In this document: positions 38,997 to 49,779 of the stretch, one piece after another
Layout of the letters: each line of letters opens with the position of its first letter
Position numbering within the stretch: position 1 is the stretch's first letter
NCBI GenBank assembly: GCA_016714125.1
Contig: JADJNX010000001.1
Location: 1-64,000, forward strand
Source: Ignavibacteriales bacterium
Lineage (GTDB): Bacteria > Bacteroidota > Ignavibacteria > Ignavibacteriales > Ignavibacteriaceae
Length of the DNA stretch: 64,000 bases
Reading direction: 5' to 3'
Notes under the pieces: model-generated
The model's database searches: none
What the model saw: only the letters and a program-made list of their open reading frames with translations
Told to the model about the DNA's origin: nothing
Translations under genes and position numbers: made by a program

Positions 38997-40215
38997 CGAG
39001 TTTCAATTCAAGATTTTGGTAACCACGGTCCAAATGGTAAATTCTCAACACTTCGGTTGTTCCTTGTGCTGCCAAGCCCGCCAGGATCAGACTGGCCCTT
39101 GCTCTCACATCTGTTGACATCACCTTCGCACCCATAACTTTATTGTTCCCTCTTACTACAGCAGAATCATCTTTAACTTCTATATCTGCACCAAGCCTTG
39201 AAAGTTCAGGAACATGTGTAAAACGGTCTCGATAGATTGTATCGGTTACAGTGGAAACTCCATTCGCCGTAGCCATATAAGCGATCCATTGTGCCTGCAT
39301 ATCGGTCGGGTAACCGGGGAATGGTCCAGTTGTAACATTTACTCCCTCAGGTCTGATTCCTGTAGCATCTACTGTTACCGATCTGTCACCATAGGAAATC
39401 CTTACACCACTCTCTTCCATTTTGGCTATTACGGAATAGATGTGAAGAGGATTTGAAGATTCAACTGTGACTTTACCGCCGGTAATGGCTCCGGCAACTA
39501 AAAGTGTGCCCGCCTCGATGCGATCAGGAATTGTTTCAATATCTGCTGAATGGAGATCATCTACCCCGGTAATATGGAGTATAGGAGTGCCAACACCTGC
39601 GATTTTTGCCCCCATTTTAACCAATAATTCTGCAAGATTTGTAATCTCAGGTTCCATTGCTGCATTATTCAAGATGGTTTCACCTTGAGCAAGAACGGCA
39701 GCCATAAGCAAATTACCCGTTGCTCCAACTGATGGAACATCAAAATTTATCCTGTTACCTTGTAATTTTTTTGCCTTTGCAACGATATATCCATCAACAA
39801 GATCAATCTGAGCACCAAGTTTTTTTAATCCTTCAATGTGAAGATTAATTGGTCTTGGACCCATGCGCAACCCCCGGGTAAGGATACTTTAGCATAACCA
39901 TATCTGGCAAGAAGTGGCCCCAAAACATAAACAGAAGCCCGCATTTTTTTTTACATGTTCGTATGGCGCCTCAAGTACTGCTACACCAGTTGTATCAATC
40001 GTTACAACATCATTTTCAAATTTTGCATCAGCACCCAAATGCCTGACAAGTTTGAGCATGGTATGAACATCATTTAAACCGGGTGTGTTGTAAAGTTTTG
40101 AAATACCCGATGTCAAAAGCACAGAAGGTATTAGAGCTAAAGATGCATTTTTAGCACCTCCAACCTTAACACTTCCGGAAAGGCGATTACCACCTTTAAT
40201 AATAAACTTATCCAA
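38950..40215 (-). CDS. murA: UDP-N-acetylglucosamine 1-carboxyvinyltransferase (two frameshifts)
   Basis: First committed step of peptidoglycan synthesis: transfers enolpyruvate from PEP to UDP-GlcNAc. N-terminal piece (39889-40215): IIKGGNRLSGSVKVGGAKNASLALIPSVLL with the Lys22/Asn23 equivalent KN. C-terminal piece (38950-39870): GPRPINLHIEGLKKLGAQI, DRIEAGTLLVAGAITGG, FPGYPTDMQAQWIAYM. Between them A9 should be A8 near 39954 and one base is missing at ~39866; repaired, the catalytic loop reads LPGGCAMGPRP with the active-site Cys. A cell needs murA, so the breaks are most likely artefacts. Confidence 0.95.
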
Positions 40216-40227
40216 AAATTATCCTTG

Positions 40228-42134
40228 TCAGAAATTCATATACAAAATCGCGCCTCCCGAGGCAGCCATATAAAGTCTTGTCTTCCCGGAAGTGACAGAG
40301 TTAATTAAATTACCCGCAACTGCCGGTTGATATTTCCAGCTCTCTCCTGCATCCTCACTTCTAAACAAATCACCTTTACTTGAAATGATAACACCATTGG
40401 TTGGTGAACTGAATCTTACAGCAACAAGAGGAGCCGAGATATTAACATCTATCCTCTTCCAATCGCGACCACCATCGGGTGAGCGGAATATCTGACCATC
40501 ACCACCGACGAGCAAATAGACATTATTGCCAACGAATTTGATGTCCTTTAGGTAGGTATTGGTTACGGAAGCACCGAGGGTCCAGGTATTTCCACCATCT
40601 TCTGTCCTGATGATAGTCCCGTTGTCACCCACTGCAACACCGCTGTTCCCGTCCATAAAGTCTGCTGCATATAGGTTGTTTACTATACCAGTTACACTCT
40701 TTTTCCAGGTCACTCCCTGGTCATCGGAGATAAGCATGTCACCATTGGCTCCGAGGGCGATGATTTTCCGTTATTTAAAACCTCGATATGTAAGATATCA
40801 GAGATTGGCGGAGTAACAAGTTTTCTAAATACAGAATCACCCGGAGCTACAGAATATAATGCCCCTTTGGCACCACCAATGAGAAAACCATTCTGTCCGC
40901 CTGTTGCAGTTGCATACCATTCTACAGGTTCCGGTGAGACAACAGTCTTCCAGGATGAACCATTATCGGTTGTAATTAGTAACTTACCGCTGTCAGCAAC
41001 AACGATACCTGCACCCGCACCATTAAACGCCACACTCCGTAGATTAAGATCGATACCTGTGTTTAATCGTTCAAAAACATTTGCACCCTGATAATAAGGG
41101 TTTGTATTTGATGAAAAACTGGTATCCATCACAGTCTGTTCTTTTGTTTTCAGGGTATCCTTAAAACCGGATATCAAAGTGTAAAACAGGTACACAATCC
41201 CAACAAAGCCGATGAAAGCAAGTATGGCAAATATTGTGAATTTTACCGATTTTTTAACTTTCTCTTTGTGTTGTTCTTCCATCGGAGAACGCTCTTTTGA
41301 TGGAGTTGGTCCTTGCCTGATGATATTCAGAGCATACCCAATCTCCTGAAGGAAATCATCACAACTGCCAAATCTTTTTGCCTGATCTTTTTCAAGAGCT
41401 TTTGCAATAATCTTGTCCACCATAGGGGGCAGTCCGGGTACAGCTGCTGAAAGTTTTGGTGCAACTTTTTTTAGATGCCCTTGCATGATCTCGTACTCAG
41501 TGCCCGATTCGTATGGTGTGATACCGGAGAGCATCTCATAAAATGTAATGCCAATTGAGTAAATATCACTCTGGCGGGTTGGCTCTTCAGCGTTGATCTG
41601 TTCAGGACTCATGTAGAGCAGGGTACCAATCTTTGTACCTGTTTTTGTTATTCCCTTTTCGTAAATCGACTTGGAAATCCCAAAATCCATGATCTTGGCA
41701 ACACCCTCAGAGTCCATCATCACATTGGATGGTTTTATATCTCTATGAATAAAACCTTTTTGATGAGCATATCCCACACCTCTAAGAATCTGCTGGAGAA
41801 TGTCCAAAGTCTCACCCAACTCGAGTGATCCTTTTCGGTCGATGATTTGCTCAAGTGTCTCACCATCAACATATTCCATGGCAATCCCAAGATAACCTTG
41901 TTCATCGATAAAACCGTAAACAGGGATTATATTAGGGTGATTAAGTTTTGCCTGATTTCTTGCTTCTCTTTTAAATCTTTCAATGAATTGAGCACTCTGT
42001 GCGGTCTGTGCATTAAGGATTTTAAGAGCGACGAATCTTTCCAGCTTGAGATCGAGTGCTTTATAAACAACTCCCATCCCGCCTTCACCAAGCTTCGAAA
42101 TGATTTTATAACTGCCGACGATGGCGCCTACCAT
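40228..42134 (-). CDS. Ser/Thr protein kinase fused to an extracytoplasmic YCF48/BNR-like propeller (one frameshift)
   Basis: About 630 residues repaired. Residues 1-270 are a Hanks kinase: GEGGMGVVYKALD, VALKIL, GFIHRDIKPSNVMMD, AKIMDFGIS, MSPEQ. A single helix (FTIFAILAFIGFVGIVYLFYTL, ~305-326) leads to an external part of repeated blades (NGSSWKTV, DQGVTWKKS, DGGNTWTLG, DGGRDWKRI, DAGESWKYQ). The frame breaks near 40770; one extra A (GGAAAAATC) gives NNGKIIALGANGDMLISDDQ. Pieces are 40710-42134 and 40228-40737. Partner phosphatase follows on the upstream side. The propeller is a candidate signal sensor. Confidence 0.88.
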
Positions 42135-42144
42135 AATGAATCTT

Positions 42145-42870
42145 CTATTTGTTACTGATTATGATAAATGTGTAATTATCAGTGGCTCCATTCTCTTCAA
42201 CCAACTCGGATATTCGAACATCCATGTCCGATAAATCCTTTAGCGAAAGAATGTCCACAATATCAGATTTTTTCAGCATGCCGCTTACTCCATCTGAACA
42301 AAGGAGAAATTTGATCTCATCTGCATAATCGATCTTCATTTGTCCCGTCTCAATTTCAATATCTTCTTTCTCGCCGACTGCACGAGTGATAATGTTCTTA
42401 AAGGGATGAGATTCTGCTGTAATTGCAGAAATTAACCCTTTATCTACCATCGATTGCACAAGGGAATGATCCTTGGTCAACTGAACCAATTCATTATTCA
42501 TAAAAAAATAGATTCTGGAATCACCGGCGTGAGCCCAATAAGCACCCTCGTTATCGAGGTAAAGAGCTACAACTGTGGTTGCCATACCCTTCAAGTCAGG
42601 GTCTTTTGAGGCTTCCTCAGCTATTCTCTTATTTGCAAAACGGATTCCATCACGAATTTTTAAGAGTGGATTAACTTCCTTGGATTCTTTAAATGCAGAT
42701 ATTATTGAATCAACTGCCACTTCGGATGCCCTCTCTCCACCATTATTGCCACCAACACCATCACAGACTACTGCAAGGAAACCATCATGTGTTTGAATGG
42801 TGCCTGCATGATCCTGATTGGAGTCGCGCACCAATCCGCATTTTGATTCACTTATATAATTGATGTTCAT
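42145..42870 (-). CDS. PP2C-family Ser/Thr phosphatase
   Basis: A ~241-residue Mn/Mg-dependent phosphatase from the ATG at 42870 (MNINYISESKCG). Motifs: VRDSNQDHAG, VVCDGVGGNNGGERAS, YWAHAGDSRIYFF, TKDHSLVQSMVDKGLI, LLCSDGVSGML, DNYTFIII. It is 10 bases upstream of the kinase on the same strand, a classic kinase/phosphatase pair. The ORF could be read from 42936 but no RBS supports the longer N-terminus. Confidence 0.93.
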   Translation of the reverse strand: MNINYISESKCGLVRDSNQDHAGTIQTHDGFLAVVCDGVGGNNGGERASEVAVDSIISAFKESKEVNPLLKIRDGIRFANKRIAEEASKDPDLKGMATTVVALYLDNEGAYWAHAGDSRIYFFMNNELVQLTKDHSLVQSMVDKGLISAITAESHPFKNIITRAVGEKEDIEIETGQMKIDYADEIKFLLCSDGVSGMLKKSDIVDILSLKDLSDMDVRISELVEENGATDNYTFIIISNK

Positions 42871-43033
42871 AAAAGATCCAAAGTGCACTCTATTTCTCTG
42901 TCGAGAATGGTAAGTTTCCAAACTCAAAAAATGCAACTAACAAATTAATCAATTTTACTCCGATTAATCAAATAAAGTATGTGATTTATTTAAGAATGCG
43001 GCTCAATTAAATTAATACAAATAATTTGTGAAA

Positions 43034-44152
43034 TTAATCACGAACTTGAGACGTGAGAGGTTTTAAGACTGCAATTTTACCATTATCATAACCGAGGAAG
43101 AGAAAATCCCCATTTCCAATTGCACTTGTTCTAATTCTCCCCTCAAAATTAATGGTTTGGATTAAGTCAAGTTTTGATGCACCCAACAAAAAAAGCCGCC
43201 CATCAACAACAGGAGCAACTATTTTATTCCCCGAAACACTCAAAGGAAGATTTATCAATCCTCCCGTATCAAATTTGGCAACTACTTCACCTGTTTTAAT
43301 ACTGATTTTGAGAACTATGCCCGAAAGGGTACCTGTATAAAGAAATCCACCGGCAATAAGAGGAGTAGCAACAACTTTCCCTGTTTCATGCTCCCAAAAC
43401 CAGTGTCCACTCTCACCTGCATAAACCAGCCGACCACTCTCAAGAGATACAACAAAATTATCACCAATCTTTGTAATTGTTAAAAAAGGTTCATTAAACT
43501 CAGGTTTATGTTTTTTTATGCTTTTCCCATTTATATCAATTTCGTACAGCGTGCCCGAATAACTTCCTAAATATATTTTTCCGGCTTCTCGGCTCGTGAC
43601 ACAACTCGATTCTTCAACAACTTCAACTCTTTTTTGTTCAATTAGCAACGTATCGTAAAAAATCACTTCTTTTCCGGCAATCACAATAATTTCAGTTTCA
43701 AATTGATGGAGTGATGCCTCGCCGGAAACTCCAACAGCAACATCCAACTCTTCTTTCCCTGATCTCAGGTTATATTTTACAAGATGAAGCTCGGGAAGCA
43801 GTTTTTTTCGGTACAAATAATACATCTTGTCTCCCATGAATTGAGGTGAAGCACTGATTGATGTATTACGAATACTTGCATAACCCACCTCCTCAAAATC
43901 TTTGAGATCAAAAGCATAAATTCTACCGCTAAAATCACCCGCAAATAAATGATCTCCATGGATACCAAGTCCCCCTGGTACCAAACTTCCGTGAGTTTCC
44001 ATAGTTTCAACGACAATCAAAGAATCAAATTCAGGTCCCGCCGGTGAATTCACCAATTCCGGATTAAAATTTTTAATGGCTATCGAAGAATAACACCCCG
44101 AGAAGATTATCATCGAAACTAAAACGATCGATTTTAAGGCCTCTTTTTTCAT
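43034..44152 (-). CDS. PQQ-like beta-propeller lipoprotein
   Basis: A ~372-residue lipoprotein from the ATG at 44152 (MKKEALKSIVLVSMIIFSGCYSS, lipobox FSGC), whose ATG overlaps the stop of the upstream barrel gene (TGATG). The rest is a seven-to-eight-blade propeller of the PQQ/BamB sort (GDHLFAGDFSGRIYAFDLKDFEEVG, GKIYLGSYSGTLYEIDI, GGFLYTGTLSGIVLKISIKTGEVVAKF). Coupling to an outer-membrane barrel gene suggests a BamB-like accessory role, or one with the metallopeptidase; inferred only from position. Confidence 0.8.
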   Translation of the reverse strand: MKKEALKSIVLVSMIIFSGCYSSIAIKNFNPELVNSPAGPEFDSLIVVETMETHGSLVPGGLGIHGDHLFAGDFSGRIYAFDLKDFEEVGYASIRNTSISASPQFMGDKMYYLYRKKLLPELHLVKYNLRSGKEELDVAVGVSGEASLHQFETEIIVIAGKEVIFYDTLLIEQKRVEVVEESSCVTSREAGKIYLGSYSGTLYEIDINGKSIKKHKPEFNEPFLTITKIGDNFVVSLESGRLVYAGESGHWFWEHETGKVVATPLIAGGFLYTGTLSGIVLKISIKTGEVVAKFDTGGLINLPLSVSGNKIVAPVVDGRLFLLGASKLDLIQTINFEGRIRTSAIGNGDFLFLGYDNGKIAVLKPLTSQVRD

Positions 44153-46691
44153 CAAAAATCCCACCCAAAAAAGAATTGATAAAACAGTCCTTCCTGAAAC
44201 CGTGTGAAATTCCCCTCAATTTTTTTGCCAATATCATACCTGAAAACCATCAGATTAAATAGATTAAATCGAAAACCAAATCCTACACTTCCCAGGGTTT
44301 CTTTATATGTTTTGTCCCATAATGAACCTGCATCAAAAAAGAGAGCACCTCGTAATCCCGAAAAACTGATTCCAAAAAATGGCAATTGAAGTGCGATCCT
44401 GTCAATCAACGGGAATCGTAATTCAACGGAGGTCATCCAGAATTTTTGTCCCCTTAAGCCAAATCGGGGATAACCACGAAGGTCCCAACTTCCGCCTGCA
44501 ATATATCTTCTGGTAGTGGTTCCCTCATTCCAATATCGTGAACCACGCAAAGCCAACAACAAAAAATATGACCCAAAACTTTTTTCATAATAATATTCAT
44601 CACTCTCCCTCAGGTCATATCTTCTTCCTCTGTAATTAAATATCCCGTAACCCAGATTTGCCCTGTTTTTTGAAATGATGCGAAAAATATCCACATTAAA
44701 GTTTTCAAGGAAATCTGATTGGGTCTCCGCTGTATTAAAAAGCAACATGAAAAATTTGTCGTCTCCCAAAAGATCACTTAACGAAAAAAGTGCCCCACCC
44801 CTTGTCCCAAAAACAGGATCGGTTGAAATCTGACTTTGTGCATAATCGAGAGTGTATTCTTTCTCATATTTTAACAGTGTCTTTTTTGCCTCCGTCGAGA
44901 GAAGTGAAAATTCCTTGGTAATATATTTGTTTGCGTGATTATTCACAACTGGAGGAATTTTGATTGAATCCCTGCCTGATAATGAATATCTGTAGATATC
45001 GAAACTGAGTCTTTTCAATGGAAGTGAAAAAGAGTGTGTTATTTTGATAAACAAAGGGTGTCTCAATCCCCGAATAAAGAGCAGAGACGGGATATGCTGT
45101 GTCTGCGATCTTCCCGTTTTTAACTTTAAATTTGTATAAGATTAAAAACCCCGTCTGCATCATTTGCAACTATCAACTCACTTTTTTTTTTAACCAGTTT
45201 GGGGTAGGCAAAGCTGGAACTGCAAAAGTGACCTGCTCAACATTTAAGTCGTTTTTATTCAGTTTAAATATGTTACTGACATTTTTGAATCCGAGGATGT
45301 CCTGTCCGAAACAAAAATTATTTCATCTTCAGTTAGCCCCTCAGTGGGATATCTGTCATCAAAATTGTCATTTGTCAATCGTGACAATCTGTTATCATTT
45401 TGATCGAAAGAATATAAATCAGTCGAACCCTTTATATCAATTCCACGAAAGAGAAGCTCACCCGCCGAGGTAAATGATGGATCAGAAATTGAGACAATAC
45501 TGTCAAATCTTACCGTATTGATTTCTTTTCTCTCTTTAACATCATAAAAATGGATAACATCACTTCCGCCCGATTTTGTGACAAATGCAGCAAGTCCATT
45601 TGAAGAAACTGACAGGGACGGTTCAAACAAGTGAACTGCCTCATATTTTGAGCCCCTTTCGGCAGTAATCAGTCGGTGGGTGTTAATCGTTTTTGTAAAA
45701 GTAGAATCCATCTCAGCTGCGTAAAAAGAGGAATAACCATCATTGTTTGCAGTGTAAATTAGATAATGTTTACCGGCGGAAGAATCAATCCAGATGTTAG
45801 GATCAAAATTATACCCCCCCTGAACAATCTTTTTTGCTTCAAGTGCATTTGATGAATGGGTTTGTACAAGGGGAAAATATTTTTTTCTTTCATACTCTCT
45901 CCATTCTGCATCTATTTGATCAACCGGTTTACGTAGTGTTATAGCGAGCACTTCATCAAAATCTTCAGAGAGGTGAAGGTTCTCAAGTATCTTTGCAATA
46001 TACCACCTTCCATATTTTTCACTCACAAATTCCATGAAAGACTGACCAAACTTATACATGATAAAACTACCATAAAAAGCGTCAATGTCCTTCAGACCTG
46101 TGAAGTAATTATTTAGCATGGCATCTCGCATAACCATATTTGCCTGTGCATCCGGTTTTGTTGAGTAAAATTCGGCTATCCCCTCAATGAACCATAACGG
46201 CGGGAAGTTTCCGGCCGTCCAACGACGATCACGATAAATTCTCGAAATCTTTGAAGTCATGAATACATGTGTAAGTTCATGGTTGATCACATGTCTGAAC
46301 TGTTCCATCGAGCCCAGAAATGGAATTACAACTCTGCCCTTCATAAATTCAAAAAAACCACCAACTCCCTCAGGTATAAATCCGGGAGAAACATTGGTCT
46401 GTTGAAATTGAATGTGTGTGTTATAAAAGATTAGTGGAATTGGATAGGTGATAACATGGTTAAAATCGACCTTAAGACGGGTATAAGCATTTTCAGCTAT
46501 CCCGGCACCAATTTCTGCAACCTGTTCCATTCTCGGAATTGTAATAAATGTCGAAGTGTTTTGTCTTTCAGGACTCGCCAGTCAAAATCCTCATACTGAA
46601 CCTTGTTTCTGCCAAAATAATAATATTGTGCACAAACCGTCACCGGTAGTGTTGCAAAACAGATTGTTAACAATAAAATGGCTTTTTTCAA
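44152..46691 (-). CDS. Exported metallopeptidase-like / TolB propeller / outer-membrane barrel fusion (several frameshifts)
   Basis: One gene of ~845 residues read in pieces: 46497-46691, 45259-46530, a short middle stretch, and 44152-45066. Signal MKKAILLLTICFATLPVTVCAQ; then peptidase MA-like domain with VINHELTHVFM and FPPLWFIEGIAEFYS (HELTH plus downstream Glu, ~residues 130-190); then a TolB-like propeller (YDVKERKEI, DIKGSTDLYSFD, DEIIFVSDRTSS); then a barrel end with GGSWDLRGYPRFGLRGQKFWMTSVELRFP and GALFFDAGSLWDK, ending QFFFGWDF, as in BamA/FhaC-type domains. Frame changes lie near 46565, 46535, 45275, 45190 and 45060. Repairs at the first two give LKTKHFDIYYNSE then EQVAEIGAG. Role unknown; see findings. 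Confidence 0.7.
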
Positions 46692-46765
46692 TAAAGAATT
46701 TCCATGACTTTATCAATATGATCTTTAACGACTTCCGAAAGGATGGAATTTAACGCGATTCATCC

Positions 46766-48529
46766 TCAGATGATGTGTCTTGTCCTCTGTATATTAAACT
46801 CTTCGAAGAACGCCTGTATTTTCTCTATAACTTCCTCTTCGGAGGAACATTTTACACATTCATCGGCAAGGTCTTTTGCCCTGCTATAACTGAATGATCT
46901 GATTGTTCTCTTGATTGAGGGTGCCGCCGCCGGAGATACTGAAAGTGAACTGATACCCAATCCAATAAGTAATGGTACCGCCAGAGTATCGGCTGCCATT
47001 TCACCGCAGATACTGATTTTTATATCGATATCTTTACAGTCTGTAACTATATATCCAAGTGTACGAATTATTGCGGGATGAAATTCCTGATAAAGCTCAG
47101 CGACCAGGTCATTCCCTCTGTCCACTGCCATCATATACTGGATTAGATCGTTTGTCCCGATACTAAAAAGTCAACTTCAAGTGCCAATTGTGAAGCAAGA
47201 ACCGAAGCAGAAGGAACTTCAATCATTATTCCCAGTTGAAAATCGGGAGAGAATTTTTCCCGGCAAGTTTAAGCTCTTCTTTACAAATCTCAATTAGTTT
47301 TTTTGTCTCTCTGATCTCTTTTATTGTGGAAACCATCGGAAGCATAAAACTGATGTTCCTGTTTACAGCAGCACGAAGAATTGATTTTATCTGCTGTTTA
47401 AAGAGGTCGGTATTGTCGAGTAGGAACCTGATTCCCCTCAAACCAAGAAATGGATTTTTCTCAGAGGGATGGAATAATCTTGTTTTATCCCCACCGAGAT
47501 CAAATGCTCGAATAGTTGCATTATCGGGATAAACTCTTGCCGAGAGATCAGAATAAATTTTTGTTTGTGTTTCTTCATCGGGGAACTCGCCAAGTTCTTC
47601 GATTAGTTGTTCGGTTCTGTAAAGTCCAATTCCCTTCGTCCCGCTTGTCCCAAGTTTTTCAATCTCTCCACTAACATCCACATTTGCCTGAATCTCGATC
47701 TCAACTCCATCAAGAGTTACAGAAGGAAGATCCATCAGTTCTTTCATCCCTTCATTAACTTCGTTGAGATGTTCAATCTTGTCTTTAAAAAACGCTATTT
47801 GTTCTTCAGTGGGATTGATGAAAACATATCCATAAAATCCATCAACTATCAACTCAGTACCGTTTTCAACCATTTCAAGTATTTTTGGTACACCAATAAT
47901 TGCCGGAATATTGAGCGAACTCGCAATAATTGCCGCATGTGAAGTTAGTCCACCATGCTCGGTAATGTACCCCTTAACATCACTTCTCGAGAAGAGTATT
48001 GTGTCCGCCGGGGTAAGCATTTCACTGACTACAACTGTCCCCTCAATTACTTTTCCTGTCCATCTCTCTTTTTTTAGATTCCTGATTATCCTGTTTCTAA
48101 TGTCTTCGATGTCGTTGGCTCTCTCTTTCATGTAAGAGTCCTCGGCATTGTACATAACAGTCATCACTTTGTTAAATTCTTCTTTTACGATACTTTCAGG
48201 TTCACGCTGCTCATCTATAATTCTTTTTCAATAACCCCAATAAGTTCAGGGTCTTCAAGAATCAAAAGTTGCGCTTCAAAAATGGCAGCTCTATGTTCCC
48301 CCATCTTCTCCTTTGCAACTTTAAAAATCTTGTCGAGTTCCTTTTTTGATCTCTCCAGCGCTTCGTGAAATGCAGAAATGGCTTCATCAACATCATCTAT
48401 TGTTCCATCTTTAACAACGATCGATTCTTTTGAGTAGATATATGCATTGCCGACATAAAGCCCCGGGGCTGCGGGTATCCCCTTTAGCCAGTTGTACGAA
48501 CTTCTAAGAAGTGATTCATAACCTTTCAT
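46766..48529 (-). CDS. ptsI: PEP-protein phosphotransferase, EI of the PTS (three frameshifts)
   Basis: Takes phosphate from PEP and passes it to HPr. Fragments: 48215-48529 (KGIPAAPGLYVGNAYIY), 47226-48167 (active-site His in TEHGGLTSHAAIIASSLNIPAIIG, RTEQLIEELGEFPDEE, and FDLGGDKTR), 46766-47134 (C-terminal TIM barrel with GEMAADTLAVPLLIGLGISSLSVSP). Repairs of one base each at the A5 run near 48227 (EKRIIDEQREPES), A5 near 47260 (GKFSPDFQLGIMIEVPS) and T5 near 47170 (DFFSIGTNDLIQYMMAVDRGN) join all three. Active residues are retained. It overlaps ptsH by four bases (ATGA). No EIIA/B/C was seen in the window, so the role may be regulatory. Confidence 0.93.
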
Positions 48530-48792
48530 AGCTCTTCAAATCCTCTCGCAAAAAAAGTGCAAACTTCATCTGACATTTTATCTTCATCTGCCCCCTCAAA
48601 ATCGAGGTCAAGTTCAGAGCCTTGAGCGGCTGCGAGTGTCATTACTCCAATGATGCTTTTTCCGTTTATCCTGTATCCATCTTTTGAGATGAAAAACTGC
48701 GATTTGTATTTTGATGCTATTTTAACGATCATGGCTGCAGGTCTTGTATGTAATCCTGCTCGATTCACTATTTTAACTCTCTTGTTAATCAT
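48526..48792 (-). CDS. ptsH: HPr phosphocarrier
   Basis: An 88-residue phosphocarrier. The phosphoryl His is in NRAGLHTRPAAMIVK (His ~15), and the regulatory Ser region is INGKSIIGVMTLAAAQG. The stop overlaps the ptsI start. It ends at 48526 and begins 10 bases after the polyprenyl synthase stop on the transcript. A Ser equivalent to Ser46 is present, but no HPr kinase is visible here. Confidence 0.93.
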   Translation of the reverse strand: MINKRVKIVNRAGLHTRPAAMIVKIASKYKSQFFISKDGYRINGKSIIGVMTLAAAQGSELDLDFEGADEDKMSDEVCTFFARGFEEL

Positions 48793-48801
48793 TTATAGCG
48801 C

Positions 48802-49779
48802 CTATTTGGTCCGGTTAAGCAAGGCATTTGCTAGTGAAATAAACATTTTGATATCCTCAGGGTTCTTCAATACCTCTAACTGGTGCAACGCCTCTTTTGT
48901 AAGTCTTTCAACCTCATCCCGGGCATCTTCAAGCACTCCGAGATTAGTATATAAGTTTTTGAAATAGGAAATTTCCTCCGGCTTGGCACCTTTATTGGTT
49001 ACAATTCTTTCAAGTGAAGCCAAATCATCGCCGGTTGCTTTTTCAAGTGCCTTCAGGAACAAAAATGTCTTTTTCCCTTCGAGTAGATCACCACCAACAG
49101 GTTTCCCAAGAGCTGAAGCATCTGCGGTTATATCAAGCAGATCATCCTGGACCTGAAATGCAAGTCCAACAAGATATCCATAATTTGAAAGTGCTTCCAC
49201 TTCGGCGTCACTTCCTCCGCCAAGAATTGCACCAACGGCACAACACATTCGGGAAAGTGCTGCAGTTTTTTTGCCGATCATATCGATGTATTCGTGTAAG
49301 AGAAACTTCCCCTCTCACTTCAAAATCTTTGTCGAGACTTTGTCCTTCGCAAACTTCAATCAAACCTTTGGTAAAATGCTCCACAGCTTTGGCATTCCCT
49401 TTCAGGTCCCGTTGCAGATATTCATAAGCAGCAGCCAATAACACATCCCCAGTCAGGATTGCAGTACTCAGGTCATATTTAATATGAAGCGTCTGTCTGC
49501 CACGCCGTGTGTCGGCATTATCCATAATATCGTCGTGAACAAGGGTAAAATTATGAAGCATCTCTACCGCCAGGGATGCATGGATAACATCATCCCATGA
49601 ACCTCCAACCGCTTTTGCCGAAAACATCACAAGGACAGGTCTGATCCTTTCCCAGGACTTTCCATAATGTAGCCTGCCGGTTTATATAATGATGCCGGTT
49701 CTCTACCTTTCATTACCTGCATTAGCAGAGTGTCAATTTTTTCTTTGGCTTCGCCGTACAATTTTTTAAAGTCTTCCAT
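48802..49779 (-). CDS. Trans-isoprenyl diphosphate synthase (two frameshifts)
   Basis: Condenses IPP units to short- or medium-chain prenyl diphosphate. About 326 residues repaired from the ATG at 49779 (MEDFKKLYGEAKEKIDTLL). First Asp-rich motif LVHDDIMDNADTRRGRQTLH, second QVQDDLLDITAD; RGRQT and YGYLVGLAFQ are further marks. One extra A near 49657 restores PGKRIRPVLVMFSAKAVGG, and a one-base excess near 49291 gives VSLTEYIDMIGKKTAALS. As-read fragments are 49208-49630 and 48802-49281. It overlaps fni by 14 bases. FARM neighbourhood suggests GGPP/FPP-type, but chain length is not assured. Confidence 0.9.

Noticed and set aside
38950..40215. murA as a pseudogene
   Set aside because: Both breaks can be mended by one base each; the catalytic Cys loop and all conserved residues reappear, and the gene is essential.
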